A stretch of DNA of 37,534 bases from Gammaproteobacteria bacterium (GCA_018815765.1 JAHIWM010000216.1:1-37534), one strand, 5' to 3'. Positions 18,356-28,775 are shown, numbered from the stretch's first letter. Notes: generated by a model not told the origin, from the sequence alone. Numbers and translations are program-made.

Positions 18356-19459
18356 TTAACTGTTTTGCGAACCTGCGAAATAAAACCCCAGCTGTTTGCG
18401 CACAGCCAAAGGCAGTTCCGGCAAATCCGATTTTGGCAGTAAGAACGTAGCCATATGGAATAAGTCGGTAAAAATACGGTTTTTCTCTGTGGTGCGTTTT
18501 AAATAATCATGACCAGAAGAACCGCCCGTACCAATCTTGGTTCCTAGCATGCGCTGCACCATCATGGCGTGTTTGTAGCGCCAAATCGTCATATTTTCAT
18601 CGATTTCAGTCAGGCAGGTTAATACCTGAAATGGCAGGTTAAACACAGGTTCTTCCTGATACAAGGTAATAAACAAAGCGGCTAACATAGCGCGCTGGCT
18701 TAAGCGGAAGCTACCTTGTTGTTGCAGTTCAGCGTATTTGTCTTTATCCAACAAAGCCGCAAACTTAGCTCTGGTGTTGATGATTTCCTTTAGCTGCATT
18801 TCACGTTCATGTTCAGCAATCTGCTCTATGGACAGCACTGTGCTTTCATCTTCGTTCAGCATTTTTTCTGTCGCGCTCTGGTACATCTGCCAGAAGCTAA
18901 AATCGCCAAATTGCAAAAATGGCATACGCTCCAGCCACTTTTCTACCTGTTCAAATAAACTTGGCTGAGTTTCAAGGCCTTCTAAAAACAGCCGGTCTTT
19001 TTCATTTAAGCGGCTGTAAAAGGAGTTTTTATCAAAATCGATACGGTATTCACTTTTTAAGCCCAGACCAATTTCCAGCATTTTAAATTGCACGCTCTGA
19101 AAACCAGAAGCAGGTACCAGATAATCACGGAACGACATAAAGTCTTGTGGTGTCATGGTTTCCATTACACCAATTTGCTGGTTCATCAGCTGCTGAATGG
19201 TAATCACCCGCTTCAGTTTATGCACCACACCTGTCAGTTGCTGATCTTTGACTTCATCTGCGGCAAACACAGCAAGCACAGCTTTAAGCTCATGCAGTAC
19301 TTGTTTAAACCACAATTCGTACACCTGATGCACCACAATAAATAAGGTTTCATCATGGGCTTCATTGGCATACTTGGCGCTTTCAGGCGCTTGGGCAGTT
19401 AAAATTTTGTCCAGTTGCAGGTAGTCACCGTAGTAACAAGGGGTTGTATTCTTTTGCAT
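18356..19459 (-). CDS. kynA: Tryptophan 2,3-dioxygenase
   Basis: YGDYLQLDKILTAQ...HDETLFIVVHQVYELWFKQVLHEL...ETMTPQDFMSFRDYLVPASGFQS...GTKIGTGGSSGHDYLKRT. Confidence 0.96.
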   Translation of the reverse strand: MQKNTTPCYYGDYLQLDKILTAQAPESAKYANEAHDETLFIVVHQVYELWFKQVLHELKAVLAVFAADEVKDQQLTGVVHKLKRVITIQQLMNQQIGVMETMTPQDFMSFRDYLVPASGFQSVQFKMLEIGLGLKSEYRIDFDKNSFYSRLNEKDRLFLEGLETQPSLFEQVEKWLERMPFLQFGDFSFWQMYQSATEKMLNEDESTVLSIEQIAEHEREMQLKEIINTRAKFAALLDKDKYAELQQQGSFRLSQRAMLAALFITLYQEEPVFNLPFQVLTCLTEIDENMTIWRYKHAMMVQRMLGTKIGTGGSSGHDYLKRTTEKNRIFTDLFHMATFLLPKSDLPELPLAVRKQLGFYFAGSQNS

Positions 19460-19630
19460 TTTTTAATCTTAGGCCATAGCCTGTTGTTTTGACCGCGCTA
19501 TTCTATCAGCACGACCTGAAGTTAACATCTGCTTGTAGCGTTTTATAACCGAACTGATTATGCTTAGGCTCAGTTTCAGTAACCTATTTAGCGGTCGGGG
19601 CATAAAGCCCTGGCACACAAGGAGTAACAG

Positions 19631-19900
19631 ATGAAGTTAGATGACGATATCCATAACTATTACGAAAAACTTCTGTTGGACCATTTAGTTGAGCTGCGTT
19701 TGGATGATGAGTACGACACCGAATATCTGGCCGATTTATGCTGCATAGTGCTGAATCAGTTGCCTCCTAAATATATTCGTTATGAAGTGGATATGGCGTT
19801 TTATCTGCCTCAGACTGAACGCTTTGAAATGGTGATGAAAGTGCGTGAAGCTGTTGCCAAAGCCAAAGGTTTCTTAGACACCCAACGTGACAAAAACTAA
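19631..19900 (+). CDS. Late competence ComFB-family protein
   Basis: MKLDDDIHNYYEKLLLDHLVELRLDDEYDTEYLADLCCIVLNQLPPKYIRYEVDMAFYL. Confidence 0.8.
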   Translation: MKLDDDIHNYYEKLLLDHLVELRLDDEYDTEYLADLCCIVLNQLPPKYIRYEVDMAFYLPQTERFEMVMKVREAVAKAKGFLDTQRDKN

Positions 19901-20078
19901 GACTCCGGCTTTATCGGATGCGCCCCTTGAGGTGCAACTGGCTGTGGAACTGATCCTGTTGCTGGAGCAACAGGATTTACCAGCAGAACAGATACTGGCT
20001 GCCCTCGCGATAGTGCAGCGTGATTTCCAGAAGAAAGTGCAGCCCGACCTTCAGAAAAAACCACAACAGCCTGACTAA
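19887..20078 (+). CDS. ybaM: YbaM-like (DUF2496) small protein
   Basis: APLEVQLAVELILLLEQQDLPAEQILAALAIVQRDFQKKV resembles E. coli YbaM pattern (DDVKLAVDLIVLLEENQIP...ALDIVKRDYEKK). Confidence 0.72.
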   Translation: MTKTKTPALSDAPLEVQLAVELILLLEQQDLPAEQILAALAIVQRDFQKKVQPDLQKKPQQPD

Positions 20079-20113
20079 AACCCGTTGAATTCAGCTGTTT
20101 TTATTGAGGCATT

Positions 20114-21019
20114 ATGCTAACCCATTCTATTACCTTGTATCTGGCCACCGTATTGATTTGGGGCTCGACCTTTTTCGCTATTAAATTTCAGCTCGGCGAT
20201 GTGCCGGAAATGTGGTCTATTGCCTATCGTTTTGGTCTGGCGGCTTTGTTGCTCTGGTTGTGGTGTCTGTGGCGTAAGCTGCCACTGACATTTAGTCGTC
20301 GCCAGCATGGTTGGATGGCACTGCAGGGCTTGTTTTTATTTTGCTTAAATTATCTGCTGATTTATCTGGCCACTTCTGATTTGACCAGCGGTCTGATTGC
20401 AGTGGTATTTTCCAGCATAGTACTGATGAATATCCTCAACGGCGCCTTATTCTTTCGTCGCCCTATTGAGATAAAGACCTTGCTGGGTGCTTTATTGGGT
20501 ATCCTGGGTATAGCTTTTGTGTTCTGGCCTGAACTGGCTGGTCTTGAGAGCAACGGCTCAGCTTTTTGGGGTTTAGTGCTGAGTATTGCCGGTACTTATA
20601 TAGCCTCACTTGGCAATATGCTCTCATCGAAAAACCAGCAACAGCACTTACCTGTAGTACAAAGTAACGTGTTTGGTATGACCTATGGCGCAGTGATGAT
20701 GGCGGTACTGGCTTTAGTTCAGGGCATCATGCCGGTATTTGATAGCAGTCTTAGTTTTAATCTGTCTTTGTTGTACTTGTCGTTATTCGGCTCAGTGCTG
20801 GCCTTTGGCGCTTACCTGACATTGGTAGGCCGTATTGGTCCAGCCAAAGCCGCCTACACTATGGTGTTATTTCCTATTGTCGCTTTAGGAATATCCACTC
20901 TTTTTGAAAACTATCACTGGAGCTGGTCTGCACTTATTGGTGTTTGTATCGTCGCTTTGGGCAACTTAATTATTTTGTTGCCAGCAGAGAAACTCAAACG
21001 CCTTGTCAGGCTTTCATAA
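20114..21019 (+). CDS. DMT-superfamily (EamA) transporter
   Basis: VLIWGSTFFAIKFQLGDVPEMWSIAYRFGLAALLLW; ten-TM EamA repeat pattern. Confidence 0.9.
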   Translation: MLTHSITLYLATVLIWGSTFFAIKFQLGDVPEMWSIAYRFGLAALLLWLWCLWRKLPLTFSRRQHGWMALQGLFLFCLNYLLIYLATSDLTSGLIAVVFSSIVLMNILNGALFFRRPIEIKTLLGALLGILGIAFVFWPELAGLESNGSAFWGLVLSIAGTYIASLGNMLSSKNQQQHLPVVQSNVFGMTYGAVMMAVLALVQGIMPVFDSSLSFNLSLLYLSLFGSVLAFGAYLTLVGRIGPAKAAYTMVLFPIVALGISTLFENYHWSWSALIGVCIVALGNLIILLPAEKLKRLVRLS

Positions 21020-21100
21020 GAGATACCCAGCATTTGGTTGTCAGCGCTGTTAAATCTGACTATACCTAAAGCAGTGCTTCTTTATCAGAGAACGCAAAAG

Positions 21101-21886
21101 ATGCGATGGATTGTCAGTTTTTTCTTCTTCTGTATCAGTTTTGCGCTTCAAAGCCAAAGCTTGCGGATCATCACTGTGGTCGAGCCTCCGGCCGCTTACC
21201 TGGATAGTCATGGCCAGTTAACAGGTTTTTCTGTCGAAGTGGTGCAGGCTATTCAGCGTAGTCTTGAAGACAAAACCGTCATTGAAGTATTGCCTGAAGC
21301 CCGTGCCATTCATATTGCCCGTACTGAGCCTAATGTTATTTTGTTTAGCTTTTCCAGAACACTAAAAAGAGAACACGAGTTTTATTGGCTGGGGCAGCTA
21401 AGTGTCAAGGCTTGGTCTGTTTATGCTCTGAGCTCAAATCCTGTACACATTGAGTCGCTGGAACAATTGCGTAAAGTCAAAGCTATAGGTGTGGTACGGG
21501 GGGATATCAGAGAAGAATGGCTGCTTGAACAAGGTTTTGATAACTTACACCCTTCTGTGAATCATCAGCAAAATATTCACAGGCTACGCTCTGGCCGATT
21601 AGATTTAATAGCTTACGAAAATCAGGGAATTCAGCATTTGTTGTGGGAAGAAGGTCTGCAGACTTCAGACGTAAAATCTGTCTATAAGTTAAAAACTTCC
21701 GATGTGTATTTGCTGATGTCTAAGTCAGGCACGGATCCAAAGCTGATGCAAAGTTGGAAAACGGCAGCAGAAAAATTCAGGCAAAGTGGTCAACAGCAGT
21801 TTATTGCCGAAAAATGGCAGATGATTTTAAAGCATTATCACAATATCAACACTGAAGCTGTAGAAGGTATTTTGTATTTCGAATGA
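21101..21886 (+). CDS. Periplasmic substrate-binding protein (amino-acid ABC SBP bac_3-like)
   Basis: MRWIVSFFFFCISFALQSQSLRIITVVEPPAAYLDSHGQLTGFSVEVVQAIQRSL; start trimmed to MRWIV. Confidence 0.82.
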   Translation: MRWIVSFFFFCISFALQSQSLRIITVVEPPAAYLDSHGQLTGFSVEVVQAIQRSLEDKTVIEVLPEARAIHIARTEPNVILFSFSRTLKREHEFYWLGQLSVKAWSVYALSSNPVHIESLEQLRKVKAIGVVRGDIREEWLLEQGFDNLHPSVNHQQNIHRLRSGRLDLIAYENQGIQHLLWEEGLQTSDVKSVYKLKTSDVYLLMSKSGTDPKLMQSWKTAAEKFRQSGQQQFIAEKWQMILKHYHNINTEAVEGILYFE

Positions 21887-21895
21887 CCGCATCCC

Positions 21896-21982
21896 CGTCG
21901 TACTTGAAACTTCAATTTTGTTGGCTTCCAAGCTTTGGCTACACCAAATTGAACGCAAGACGGGCGGGGACAAGCCCCGCCC
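21896..21982. repeat. REP/MITE-like composite palindrome
   Basis: CGTC(21896)/GACG(21959); TTCAATTT(21911-21918)/AAATTGAA(21946-21953); GGGCGGGG-ACAAG-CCCCGCCC (21962-21982). Confidence 0.6.
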
Positions 21983-21995
21983 CTACAGCAACAGC

Positions 21996-22523
21996 CTAGA
22001 TCTGACCCATATAGTCTTTTTTGCCTACTTCCACACCGTTGTGACGCAGCAAAGCGTAACTGGCGGTGACGTGGAAATAAAACTGTGGCAACCCATACTG
22101 AGCTAAATATTGAGTACCAGTAAAACGTTTTTCTTTGGGAGTGCCAGGACGTAACACAATTTCTTTGTCTGCGGCGTTGGCAAATTGCTCTGCAGTTAAA
22201 GTATCAAGAAAAGCCAGAGTTTTATCCAGACGTTGCTGCAATTCAGCAAAAGTCTGTTCATTGTCTTCATAACCCGGAACATCTACACCAGCTAAACGAG
22301 CTGACACACTTTTGGCAAAATCAGCAGCAATTTGCACCTGACGCACCAGCGGAAACATATCAGGGTATAAACGTGATTGCAGCAGCACAGCATCAGCCAG
22401 TTCTTTCTGTTGGCTGAATTTTTCAGCTTTAACTAACAAGTCTTTTAAGCTGGTAAGAAACTGTTTAAACACCGGAACTGATGCGCTGTAAAAAGATAAA
22501 CTCATGCTTTTTGCCTCATTCAA
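21996..22523 (-). CDS. DUF1993-family protein
   Basis: MSLSFYSASVPVFKQFLTSLKDLLVKAEKF...RLYPDMFPLVRQVQIAADFAKSVSARLAGVDVP...YFHVTASYALLRHNGVEVGKKDYMG; start possibly MSLSF. Confidence 0.85.
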   Translation of the reverse strand: MNEAKSMSLSFYSASVPVFKQFLTSLKDLLVKAEKFSQQKELADAVLLQSRLYPDMFPLVRQVQIAADFAKSVSARLAGVDVPGYEDNEQTFAELQQRLDKTLAFLDTLTAEQFANAADKEIVLRPGTPKEKRFTGTQYLAQYGLPQFYFHVTASYALLRHNGVEVGKKDYMGQI

Positions 22524-22577
22524 GCCATCTTGCCCTTTGCAAGAATCTGCTCTTTGAAATGGGGATGCGTAACAGGA

Positions 22578-23021
22578 TTACAAGGCTTCAAGCTGCTTAA
22601 ACAATAAATCACAGCTGTGTTTTAACTGCAGTAACTGCTCCAAAGGCAAACCTGACTGCTGAAAAATCGCCATCGGAATATGGCTGGCCTGAGTTTTTAA
22701 TGCCTTGCCTTGTTCAGTCAGTCGAATTTGCACCACACGCTCATCCTGCACACTGCGGGTGCGACTGACTAAACCTTTGCTTTCCAGCCGTTTTAATAAA
22801 GGAGTTAAAGTGCCGGAATCCAGATACAGTTTTTCCCCCAACTCTTTGACGTTGAGCTCTGGCTGCTGCCACAGCACCAGCATGGCCAGATACTGTGGAT
22901 AGGTTAGATCCAAAGGTTCCAGCAGCAAACGGTAACTGCGCACTAGTTTATGGCTGGCACTGTACAAAGAAAAACACAGTTGTTTTTCCAGTACTAAATA
23001 ATCTTCGTGCTCTGCACTCAT
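22578..23021 (-). CDS. ohrR: MarR-family organic-hydroperoxide regulator OhrR-like
   Basis: [77 protein letters not shown] with the N-terminal reactive-Cys context. Confidence 0.85.
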   Translation of the reverse strand: MSAEHEDYLVLEKQLCFSLYSASHKLVRSYRLLLEPLDLTYPQYLAMLVLWQQPELNVKELGEKLYLDSGTLTPLLKRLESKGLVSRTRSVQDERVVQIRLTEQGKALKTQASHIPMAIFQQSGLPLEQLLQLKHSCDLLFKQLEAL

Positions 23022-23036
23022 GGCCTTGCCCTAACT

Positions 23037-23047
23037 CAATTGAATTG
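23037..23047. promoter_or_regulatory. Candidate OhrR operator CAATT-G-AATTG
   Basis: Palindrome 16 bp upstream of the ohrR-like start codon. Confidence 0.5.
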
Positions 23048-23083
23048 TGGGCAATATACTTCAATCCAGCGGGTAAAATCCAG

Positions 23084-23536
23084 TTAACGCAAACGGGAAG
23101 AATGTGAAGCCTGCAGTAACCATTGTTTATGATGATAAAACCAGACCCGGGTAAAACGGAATTCACCCTGCCATTTTTTACCTGCCGAAATCCCCTGCTG
23201 TACAGTGCGTCCAGTCACTAATGCTGTATTCTCAAAACAACGGATCTGCACATCAAAGTTTTCAATTTGCGTATTCACTCTGTTACTGCTGGCCAGATCC
23301 TGCAAATAACTCTGTTTATTTTCCAACCGGCCATCCGAATGTGTCAGCACAAAATCATCTGACAATAGAGGGTCCAGACGTTTCACATCGGAGTGCAAGC
23401 GGAACTGGTTCCATTGCTGGTCAGTCGTGCTGTCAAACTGACCAGGGCACAAGGCCCAGCTTGGGCCAGAGCAAAACAAAATAGCTATATATAAAAAACG
23501 CATAGTGATACCTCCAAAAAAACAAGTTTGTTGCAA
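23084..23536 (-). CDS. Secreted NTF2-like (DUF4440-type) protein; start likely MRFLYIAILF
   Basis: DFVLTHSDGRLENKQSYLQDLASS...VTGRTVQQGISAGKKWQGEFRFTRVWFYHHKQWLLQASHSS. Confidence 0.75.
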   Translation of the reverse strand: MQQTCFFGGITMRFLYIAILFCSGPSWALCPGQFDSTTDQQWNQFRLHSDVKRLDPLLSDDFVLTHSDGRLENKQSYLQDLASSNRVNTQIENFDVQIRCFENTALVTGRTVQQGISAGKKWQGEFRFTRVWFYHHKQWLLQASHSSRLR

Positions 23537-23580
23537 GCGGCGGCAACAATCTGTGATTAATTGTGTGTGCTCAATACTTG

Positions 23581-23970
23581 TTAACCAAAAATCAGTTGCC
23601 AGAAGCTTGGCTTGCGGTGTTTATGGTATTTCTTTCGCAGTTCATCCATTTTCACCAGTTGTTGTTGTGCACCGGCTAAGTCATTTTTCTGTAACAACAA
23701 TTGAGTTTGATCGACCTCAACCGCCAGTTCTTTTAATCCTTGCTGAAACAACTCTGCTTTTTCAGGCTGAAATTTACCTTGTTGAGCTTGTTGCAACTGT
23801 CCCTCAAAACTAGCTAAGGCCGCTGTCATTTGCTCAACGGACTGAGCTTCATTGGCTTGTTTAAAACTCAGCGCCATCTGCTTCATGGTTTTTTCCATAT
23901 CCACATCACTGGCCGACACAGAGGCACAGACCAACACACTGCTTAACAGCACAGACATTACTACTTTCAT
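23581..23970 (-). CDS. Cytochrome b562-family periplasmic protein
   Basis: Signal peptide then DVDMEKTMKQMALSFKQANEAQSVEQMTAALASFEGQLQQAQQG...DELRKKYHKHRK; Met/His positions resemble E. coli b562. Confidence 0.72.
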   Translation of the reverse strand: MKVVMSVLLSSVLVCASVSASDVDMEKTMKQMALSFKQANEAQSVEQMTAALASFEGQLQQAQQGKFQPEKAELFQQGLKELAVEVDQTQLLLQKNDLAGAQQQLVKMDELRKKYHKHRKPSFWQLIFG

Positions 23971-24070
23971 CAGAAATCCTCTTAAAAATTCAGGCCTATT
24001 ATAAGCAAGTTCAGGTCTTATGCTGTGCATTTCTGAGCTATGATGCTGCAACTTAAGGTCAGACAGAGAA

Positions 24071-24868
24071 ATGACATCAATGAGACTGCCGATTTACCAA
24101 GTCGATGCTTTTACCGATCAGCTTTTTAAAGGCAATTATGCCGCTGTGGTGCCATTGCCACAGGCCATCAGTTCTGAGCTGATGCAACAGATAGCGACAG
24201 AAAATAACTTGTCAGAAACTGCTTTTGTGCTGAAGCTTGCTAAAGATCATTATCAGATCCGCTGGTTTTCTCCTGTCACTGAAATTGATTTTTGTGGTCA
24301 CGCCACCTTAGCTGCTGCTTTTGTATTATTTGCTCAAAGCGACAGTACAGAGCTTCGTTTTACGACCTTAGAAGTCGGAGATTTAGTCGTCAGCAAACAA
24401 GCGAATGATTGGATCCAAATGGATTTCCCACAACGCCCGGCCAGTCCTGTCGCAGCACCAGCGGCACTGCTTGCAGGATTATCCATAGCGCCAACTTTGG
24501 TACTTAGAAGCGCTCAGGCTTATTTTGCGGTTTACGATCATGAACAACAGGTAAAACAGTTAACTACAGAGAGCGAGCAGCTAAAAAAGCTGGCGCCTTA
24601 TGATGTAGTGGCAACAGCACCAGGCACAAGCTATGACTTTGTTTCCCGTTATTTCTGGCCGGCGAATGGTGGAGATGAAGACCCGGTGACAGGTTCAATT
24701 CACGCAGGTTTAGTACCGTATTGGGCAGAGCAATTGGGGAAAAACCAGTTGATGGCCTATCAGGCGTCCAGCAGAGGCGGCGTATTACGTTGTGAATTAA
24801 CCCAAGACAGAGTACTGGTGTCGGGTCAGGCAAAGTTGTACCTGCAGGGTGAAATTTATCTGCCGTAA
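24071..24868 (+). CDS. PhzF-family isomerase-like protein
   Basis: YQVDAFTDQLFKGNYAAVVPLP...ENNLSETAFVL...IRWFSPVTEIDFCGHATLAAAFVLF...DPVTGSIHAGLVPYW. Confidence 0.95.
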   Translation: MTSMRLPIYQVDAFTDQLFKGNYAAVVPLPQAISSELMQQIATENNLSETAFVLKLAKDHYQIRWFSPVTEIDFCGHATLAAAFVLFAQSDSTELRFTTLEVGDLVVSKQANDWIQMDFPQRPASPVAAPAALLAGLSIAPTLVLRSAQAYFAVYDHEQQVKQLTTESEQLKKLAPYDVVATAPGTSYDFVSRYFWPANGGDEDPVTGSIHAGLVPYWAEQLGKNQLMAYQASSRGGVLRCELTQDRVLVSGQAKLYLQGEIYLP

Positions 24869-24926
24869 CAGCTCTGACAGTGCTCAGAAACAGCAGGACA
24901 GATGATCTGTCCTGCTGATTTACACT

Positions 24927-25640
24927 TTAAATGGCAGTCAGAATACTGCTTGCTAAGCCTATCAAAGCACCAAAGACACCACCCCACACCACCAGCCAGC
25001 CTAAATGCTGGCGGATCATCTGTTGCACTATGTCTTTCACCATCTCTGGGGTCAGCTCGGCTAAACGACCTTCGACTACTGCAGCAATTTTAGGTTGCAG
25101 CAAATCAATGGTATCGCCCTGATGCAGCTGGTTTTTAATTTGCTGTTGCACTTCAGGACTATCGGCCAGCTCTATTAAAGAACGACTCAGGTTTTCAATA
25201 AAAGGCTCTTTTAGCGGCACTAACATCTGCGCGCCACCAAACATCGCCAGCATGCCACCCAAAGACGATTTTTGTACTGTCTCAAGCAAGGCATCAAAGG
25301 CAGGTGATAAGTCGATAGCCTGAATCACCGGAGCCAGTTTTAAACTGACCGCATCTTGTTCATGTTGCTCCGCAAGCAAACGTTGCAGGTTTTCTTTACT
25401 GAAAAACTGGCCCATGATCAGATCATAAATACCTTGTTTAAATTCGCTAAAACGCGCTGGTATCACGCCTGAGCCATAAAGCAAAGGCACCTTTTCAAAC
25501 AGCATATGAATCGCCAGCCAGTTAGTGACAGCACCGGAAAAAGCAAACAATCCCATAGCCCACAACCAGGGTAGTGCGAAAAACCAGCCACAGGCCATCA
25601 CAATCAAAGACAACAGATTGGTCAAAAGACTTTTATTCAT
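24927..25640 (-). CDS. DUF445-family membrane protein
   Basis: GAVTNWLAIHMLFEKVPLLYGSGVIPARFSEFKQGIYDLIMGQFF...HLGWLVVWGGVFGALIGLASSIL; start MNKSLLTNLL. Confidence 0.88.
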   Translation of the reverse strand: MNKSLLTNLLSLIVMACGWFFALPWLWAMGLFAFSGAVTNWLAIHMLFEKVPLLYGSGVIPARFSEFKQGIYDLIMGQFFSKENLQRLLAEQHEQDAVSLKLAPVIQAIDLSPAFDALLETVQKSSLGGMLAMFGGAQMLVPLKEPFIENLSRSLIELADSPEVQQQIKNQLHQGDTIDLLQPKIAAVVEGRLAELTPEMVKDIVQQMIRQHLGWLVVWGGVFGALIGLASSILTAI

Positions 25641-25780
25641 CAGAACTCCAAACAAACAGCGCAAATGGCGGCGATTGTAATCAGTGTACAGGAGAACAAC
25701 AAGAGAGCAGATAACAAAGCGTTTTACCCTCTGCAACTTTAGCTACAGAGGGCATAACAGCCTTTTCTATATAAATTGGC

Positions 25781-27754
25781 TTACACCTGAAAAGCCGCGG
25801 CCATTTGCTGCAACGAACTGGCCAGTTTAGCCTGCTCAGACACAGTTGCGGACAATTGTCTGCCGCCTTCAGCCGCATGCTCTGTCTGGTCGCTGATCTG
25901 CTGCACGCTTAATGCGATTTGTGCTGCGACTGTGGCTTGTTCCTCGACAGAAGCGCTGATCTGAATTGCCATGGCACGGATTTGTTCAATAGACTGGAAA
26001 ATACCGGATACGGCCTGACTGACCAGTTCACTTTGTTCTAAACTGGAACTGGCAAGTTGCTCACTTTGCTGCATAGAACCTGTGACCGCTGACATATCCA
26101 ATTGAAACTGACTGACCATGCCCTGAATTTCAGCGGTAGATTGCTGAGTGCGCTGCGCTAAAGAACGCACTTCATCAGCGACTACAGCAAAACCACGACC
26201 TTGATCGCCAGCTCGTGCTGCTTCAATGGCTGCGTTTAATGCCAATAAGTTGGTTTGTTCGGCAATAGCCCGGATCACAGACACCACTTCATTAATTTTC
26301 TGGCTACTTTGATTAAGTTGGCTCACCTGGGTAGCTATATGATTGAGCGTACTAACCACCTGAACCACAGCCTGATGACTTTGACCTACCCGTTCATTCA
26401 CATTGGCTGTCAGTTGATGAGTGTCTTCTGCCGCAGCTGAGCTCTGATGAACATGAGAGGCCACATCTTTCACCGATACACTCAGTTCTTCAACAGCAGA
26501 AGCCACTGTCAGTGTTTCTTCATTTTGTTTGTGTAAAGCATCCGAATTGTGATCCACTGTGGCCGCGGTTTGCTCAGCCACAGCAGAGAGCTGTACACTG
26601 GCGTGCAGTAGTTGGTCCACAGTACTACGAAATTGTTGCAGCATTTGATTTAACGCCAACGCAATCTGACTGAATTCATCACTGCCCCATTGTGGCGCTG
26701 TCACCCTTAAATCTTTTTGCTGCGCTGATTGTTGCATCACCTGCACTAGCGTATTCACTTGCATCACTAAACCGCGGATCACTTGCCAGGCTAAAAAGAT
26801 CACTGAAATCAGCACCAATAGATTCAACACAATCAACCATAAAAAGCTCTGATAACTGTGCTGATAACTCTGATCAGCTAACAGTAAAATTTGTTCTGTC
26901 AGTTGTTGTTCCATCAGTTTTAACTGATTAATGCGGGTAGTGGACAATTCAAACCATTGCTTAGGCGTGGCAATAAGCTCTTGCTGCATGGCTTGTTGAC
27001 GAATACTGAGCATCTCACTGAATTTAGGTTGTTGCTCTTCAAGCCACTGCACTTGTTCGGCTGTAGCAAACTGCTGAAATTGTGAAAAAAACAACTGCTG
27101 CTCTGCAATATTGCTCAGATACGAAATATAAGTTTCCGCAGTAAAACTGCCTTTGGTCAAAGCAGCATTGAGTTGCGCCCGTTCCAGCCCTGCCCTCTCC
27201 TTCGCTTCGCTCCAACTGTAAAGTGAGTTCAGTGGACCATTTAGTTGCATATCCGTATTAAACTTCAATACAGACTGTGCTATGGATAACAGCTGCTGAT
27301 TTAAATCAGTGTAATAACGGATCATTGCCGCTGCAGTCAGACTTTTATTGCTTACTTCTGCACGGCTCTGTGATAACCCCTTAAGCTTGGTTTCAATTTG
27401 CCGTAGCAGAATCAATTGCTCAGCGCTTTGGAAACTTTGCTGGCCTTGTTTTAACTGCTGTAAAAACAACTGAAGTTGCTGGTCCACCAAACTACGCTGC
27501 TGACTGAGTTCCGCCGGTAAATTTGCCACCTGACTATTCAGGAAACCAGCGCTTAACCCCCGCTCTTTTTGCAGTTCATGCACCAAATCGACAGCTTTTA
27601 CCAGCACCGTCATTTGTTCTGTGACTGCACTACTTTGACGGGTTTGCTGGTAACGATCGATAGCCTGCTGGCTGACAAACCAGAGTAGCAATATAAATAG
27701 CGGCAACACTAACACCAACAACCTGAATTGGATTTTTAGACTCAGCAACATCAT
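25781..27754 (-). CDS. Methyl-accepting chemotaxis protein with NIT-like sensor domain
   Basis: [19 protein letters not shown] (NIT), [63 protein letters not shown]. Confidence 0.95.
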   Translation of the reverse strand: MMLLSLKIQFRLLVLVLPLFILLLWFVSQQAIDRYQQTRQSSAVTEQMTVLVKAVDLVHELQKERGLSAGFLNSQVANLPAELSQQRSLVDQQLQLFLQQLKQGQQSFQSAEQLILLRQIETKLKGLSQSRAEVSNKSLTAAAMIRYYTDLNQQLLSIAQSVLKFNTDMQLNGPLNSLYSWSEAKERAGLERAQLNAALTKGSFTAETYISYLSNIAEQQLFFSQFQQFATAEQVQWLEEQQPKFSEMLSIRQQAMQQELIATPKQWFELSTTRINQLKLMEQQLTEQILLLADQSYQHSYQSFLWLIVLNLLVLISVIFLAWQVIRGLVMQVNTLVQVMQQSAQQKDLRVTAPQWGSDEFSQIALALNQMLQQFRSTVDQLLHASVQLSAVAEQTAATVDHNSDALHKQNEETLTVASAVEELSVSVKDVASHVHQSSAAAEDTHQLTANVNERVGQSHQAVVQVVSTLNHIATQVSQLNQSSQKINEVVSVIRAIAEQTNLLALNAAIEAARAGDQGRGFAVVADEVRSLAQRTQQSTAEIQGMVSQFQLDMSAVTGSMQQSEQLASSSLEQSELVSQAVSGIFQSIEQIRAMAIQISASVEEQATVAAQIALSVQQISDQTEHAAEGGRQLSATVSEQAKLASSLQQMAAAFQV

Positions 27755-27896
27755 GTATCTCCCTTTTGCTCATTATTCCTTTGCTTTCCACTGCACTATT
27801 CCGCCAAAACAAGGATTTATTGTTCTTAATCAATTACCTGGACGAAAGCTAAGTATAGTCAGCTGTTTTCCACTCTGTGTTTCATCTTTAAGGTTT

Positions 27897-28775
27897 TTAT
27901 TTCATCTGCAGCAGTTGCAGCCAGAAATCAGGTTTTCCCTGTTGATGTAAAGCGGGCAAAACCGGGTTATGAAGTTTAAGTACGACAGACTTACTATAAC
28001 GATAGGGTTCAAAGACGTGGCGGGTCACCGGATGCTGCTGCATAAATTTGAGTAACTCTCCTGAGTCATGCATAGTTTTTAGCCCTTGCTCCAGGCGCTT
28101 GGCCAAAGTTTTATCGTCCGGATTAACATAAAAATGTACAGGCAAAGAGTAGTGCAGCAACACTGAGGTAAAAAAACTTAATCCTTGATAATTCAGTGAT
28201 TGATTAGCGAGTTCAGCATCACCTTCTATTACGCTGCGAGGGAAATAATCACAACGGCCTTTGTGCAGCATATCCAGTATCGAATCAAACTTTTGCACTG
28301 TATGAACTTTAAGACCTGCATATTGCAACACCTGAACATCAGGCCATTTCTCTCCCTGACAAGCGGTAAATTGGCGTAAGTCCTCTACAGTTTTTATCTG
28401 CTGAAACTGTTGCAACTGACTGTTTTTGATGATCAAACCTCTTAAACCTAAACCACCATATAAAATGCTGGCAGGAACAAGCCGCAGATGCTGCTCTATT
28501 TCTGTGGTAGGGGTTAACCAGTGCACATCGATGCGATTTTTCTTCAGCATCAATTTCCACAAAGACCCTGAAGCCGGCACAGGCTCAAAAACAAGATGTG
28601 CAGGGCCATAGTCAGCGGCAGTCTTTTGCAGCACCAGATCAAGTAAATCAAAGTAATAGGACGTACTGGCTTCTAGCCTGGATTGTGGTGTGGCTACATG
28701 AATAGCGGTGCTGGCGCTTACACTGAATAAGCAGGCAAGACTAAATACACTAAAGCAAAGCGGTAATAAACGCAT
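27897..28775 (-). CDS. Periplasmic solute-binding-like protein
   Basis: Signal peptide; VLQKTAADYGPAHLVFEPVPASGSLWKLMLKKNRIDVHWLTPTTEIEQHLRLVPASILYGGLGLRGLIIK. Confidence 0.78.
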   Translation of the reverse strand: MRLLPLCFSVFSLACLFSVSASTAIHVATPQSRLEASTSYYFDLLDLVLQKTAADYGPAHLVFEPVPASGSLWKLMLKKNRIDVHWLTPTTEIEQHLRLVPASILYGGLGLRGLIIKNSQLQQFQQIKTVEDLRQFTACQGEKWPDVQVLQYAGLKVHTVQKFDSILDMLHKGRCDYFPRSVIEGDAELANQSLNYQGLSFFTSVLLHYSLPVHFYVNPDDKTLAKRLEQGLKTMHDSGELLKFMQQHPVTRHVFEPYRYSKSVVLKLHNPVLPALHQQGKPDFWLQLLQMK

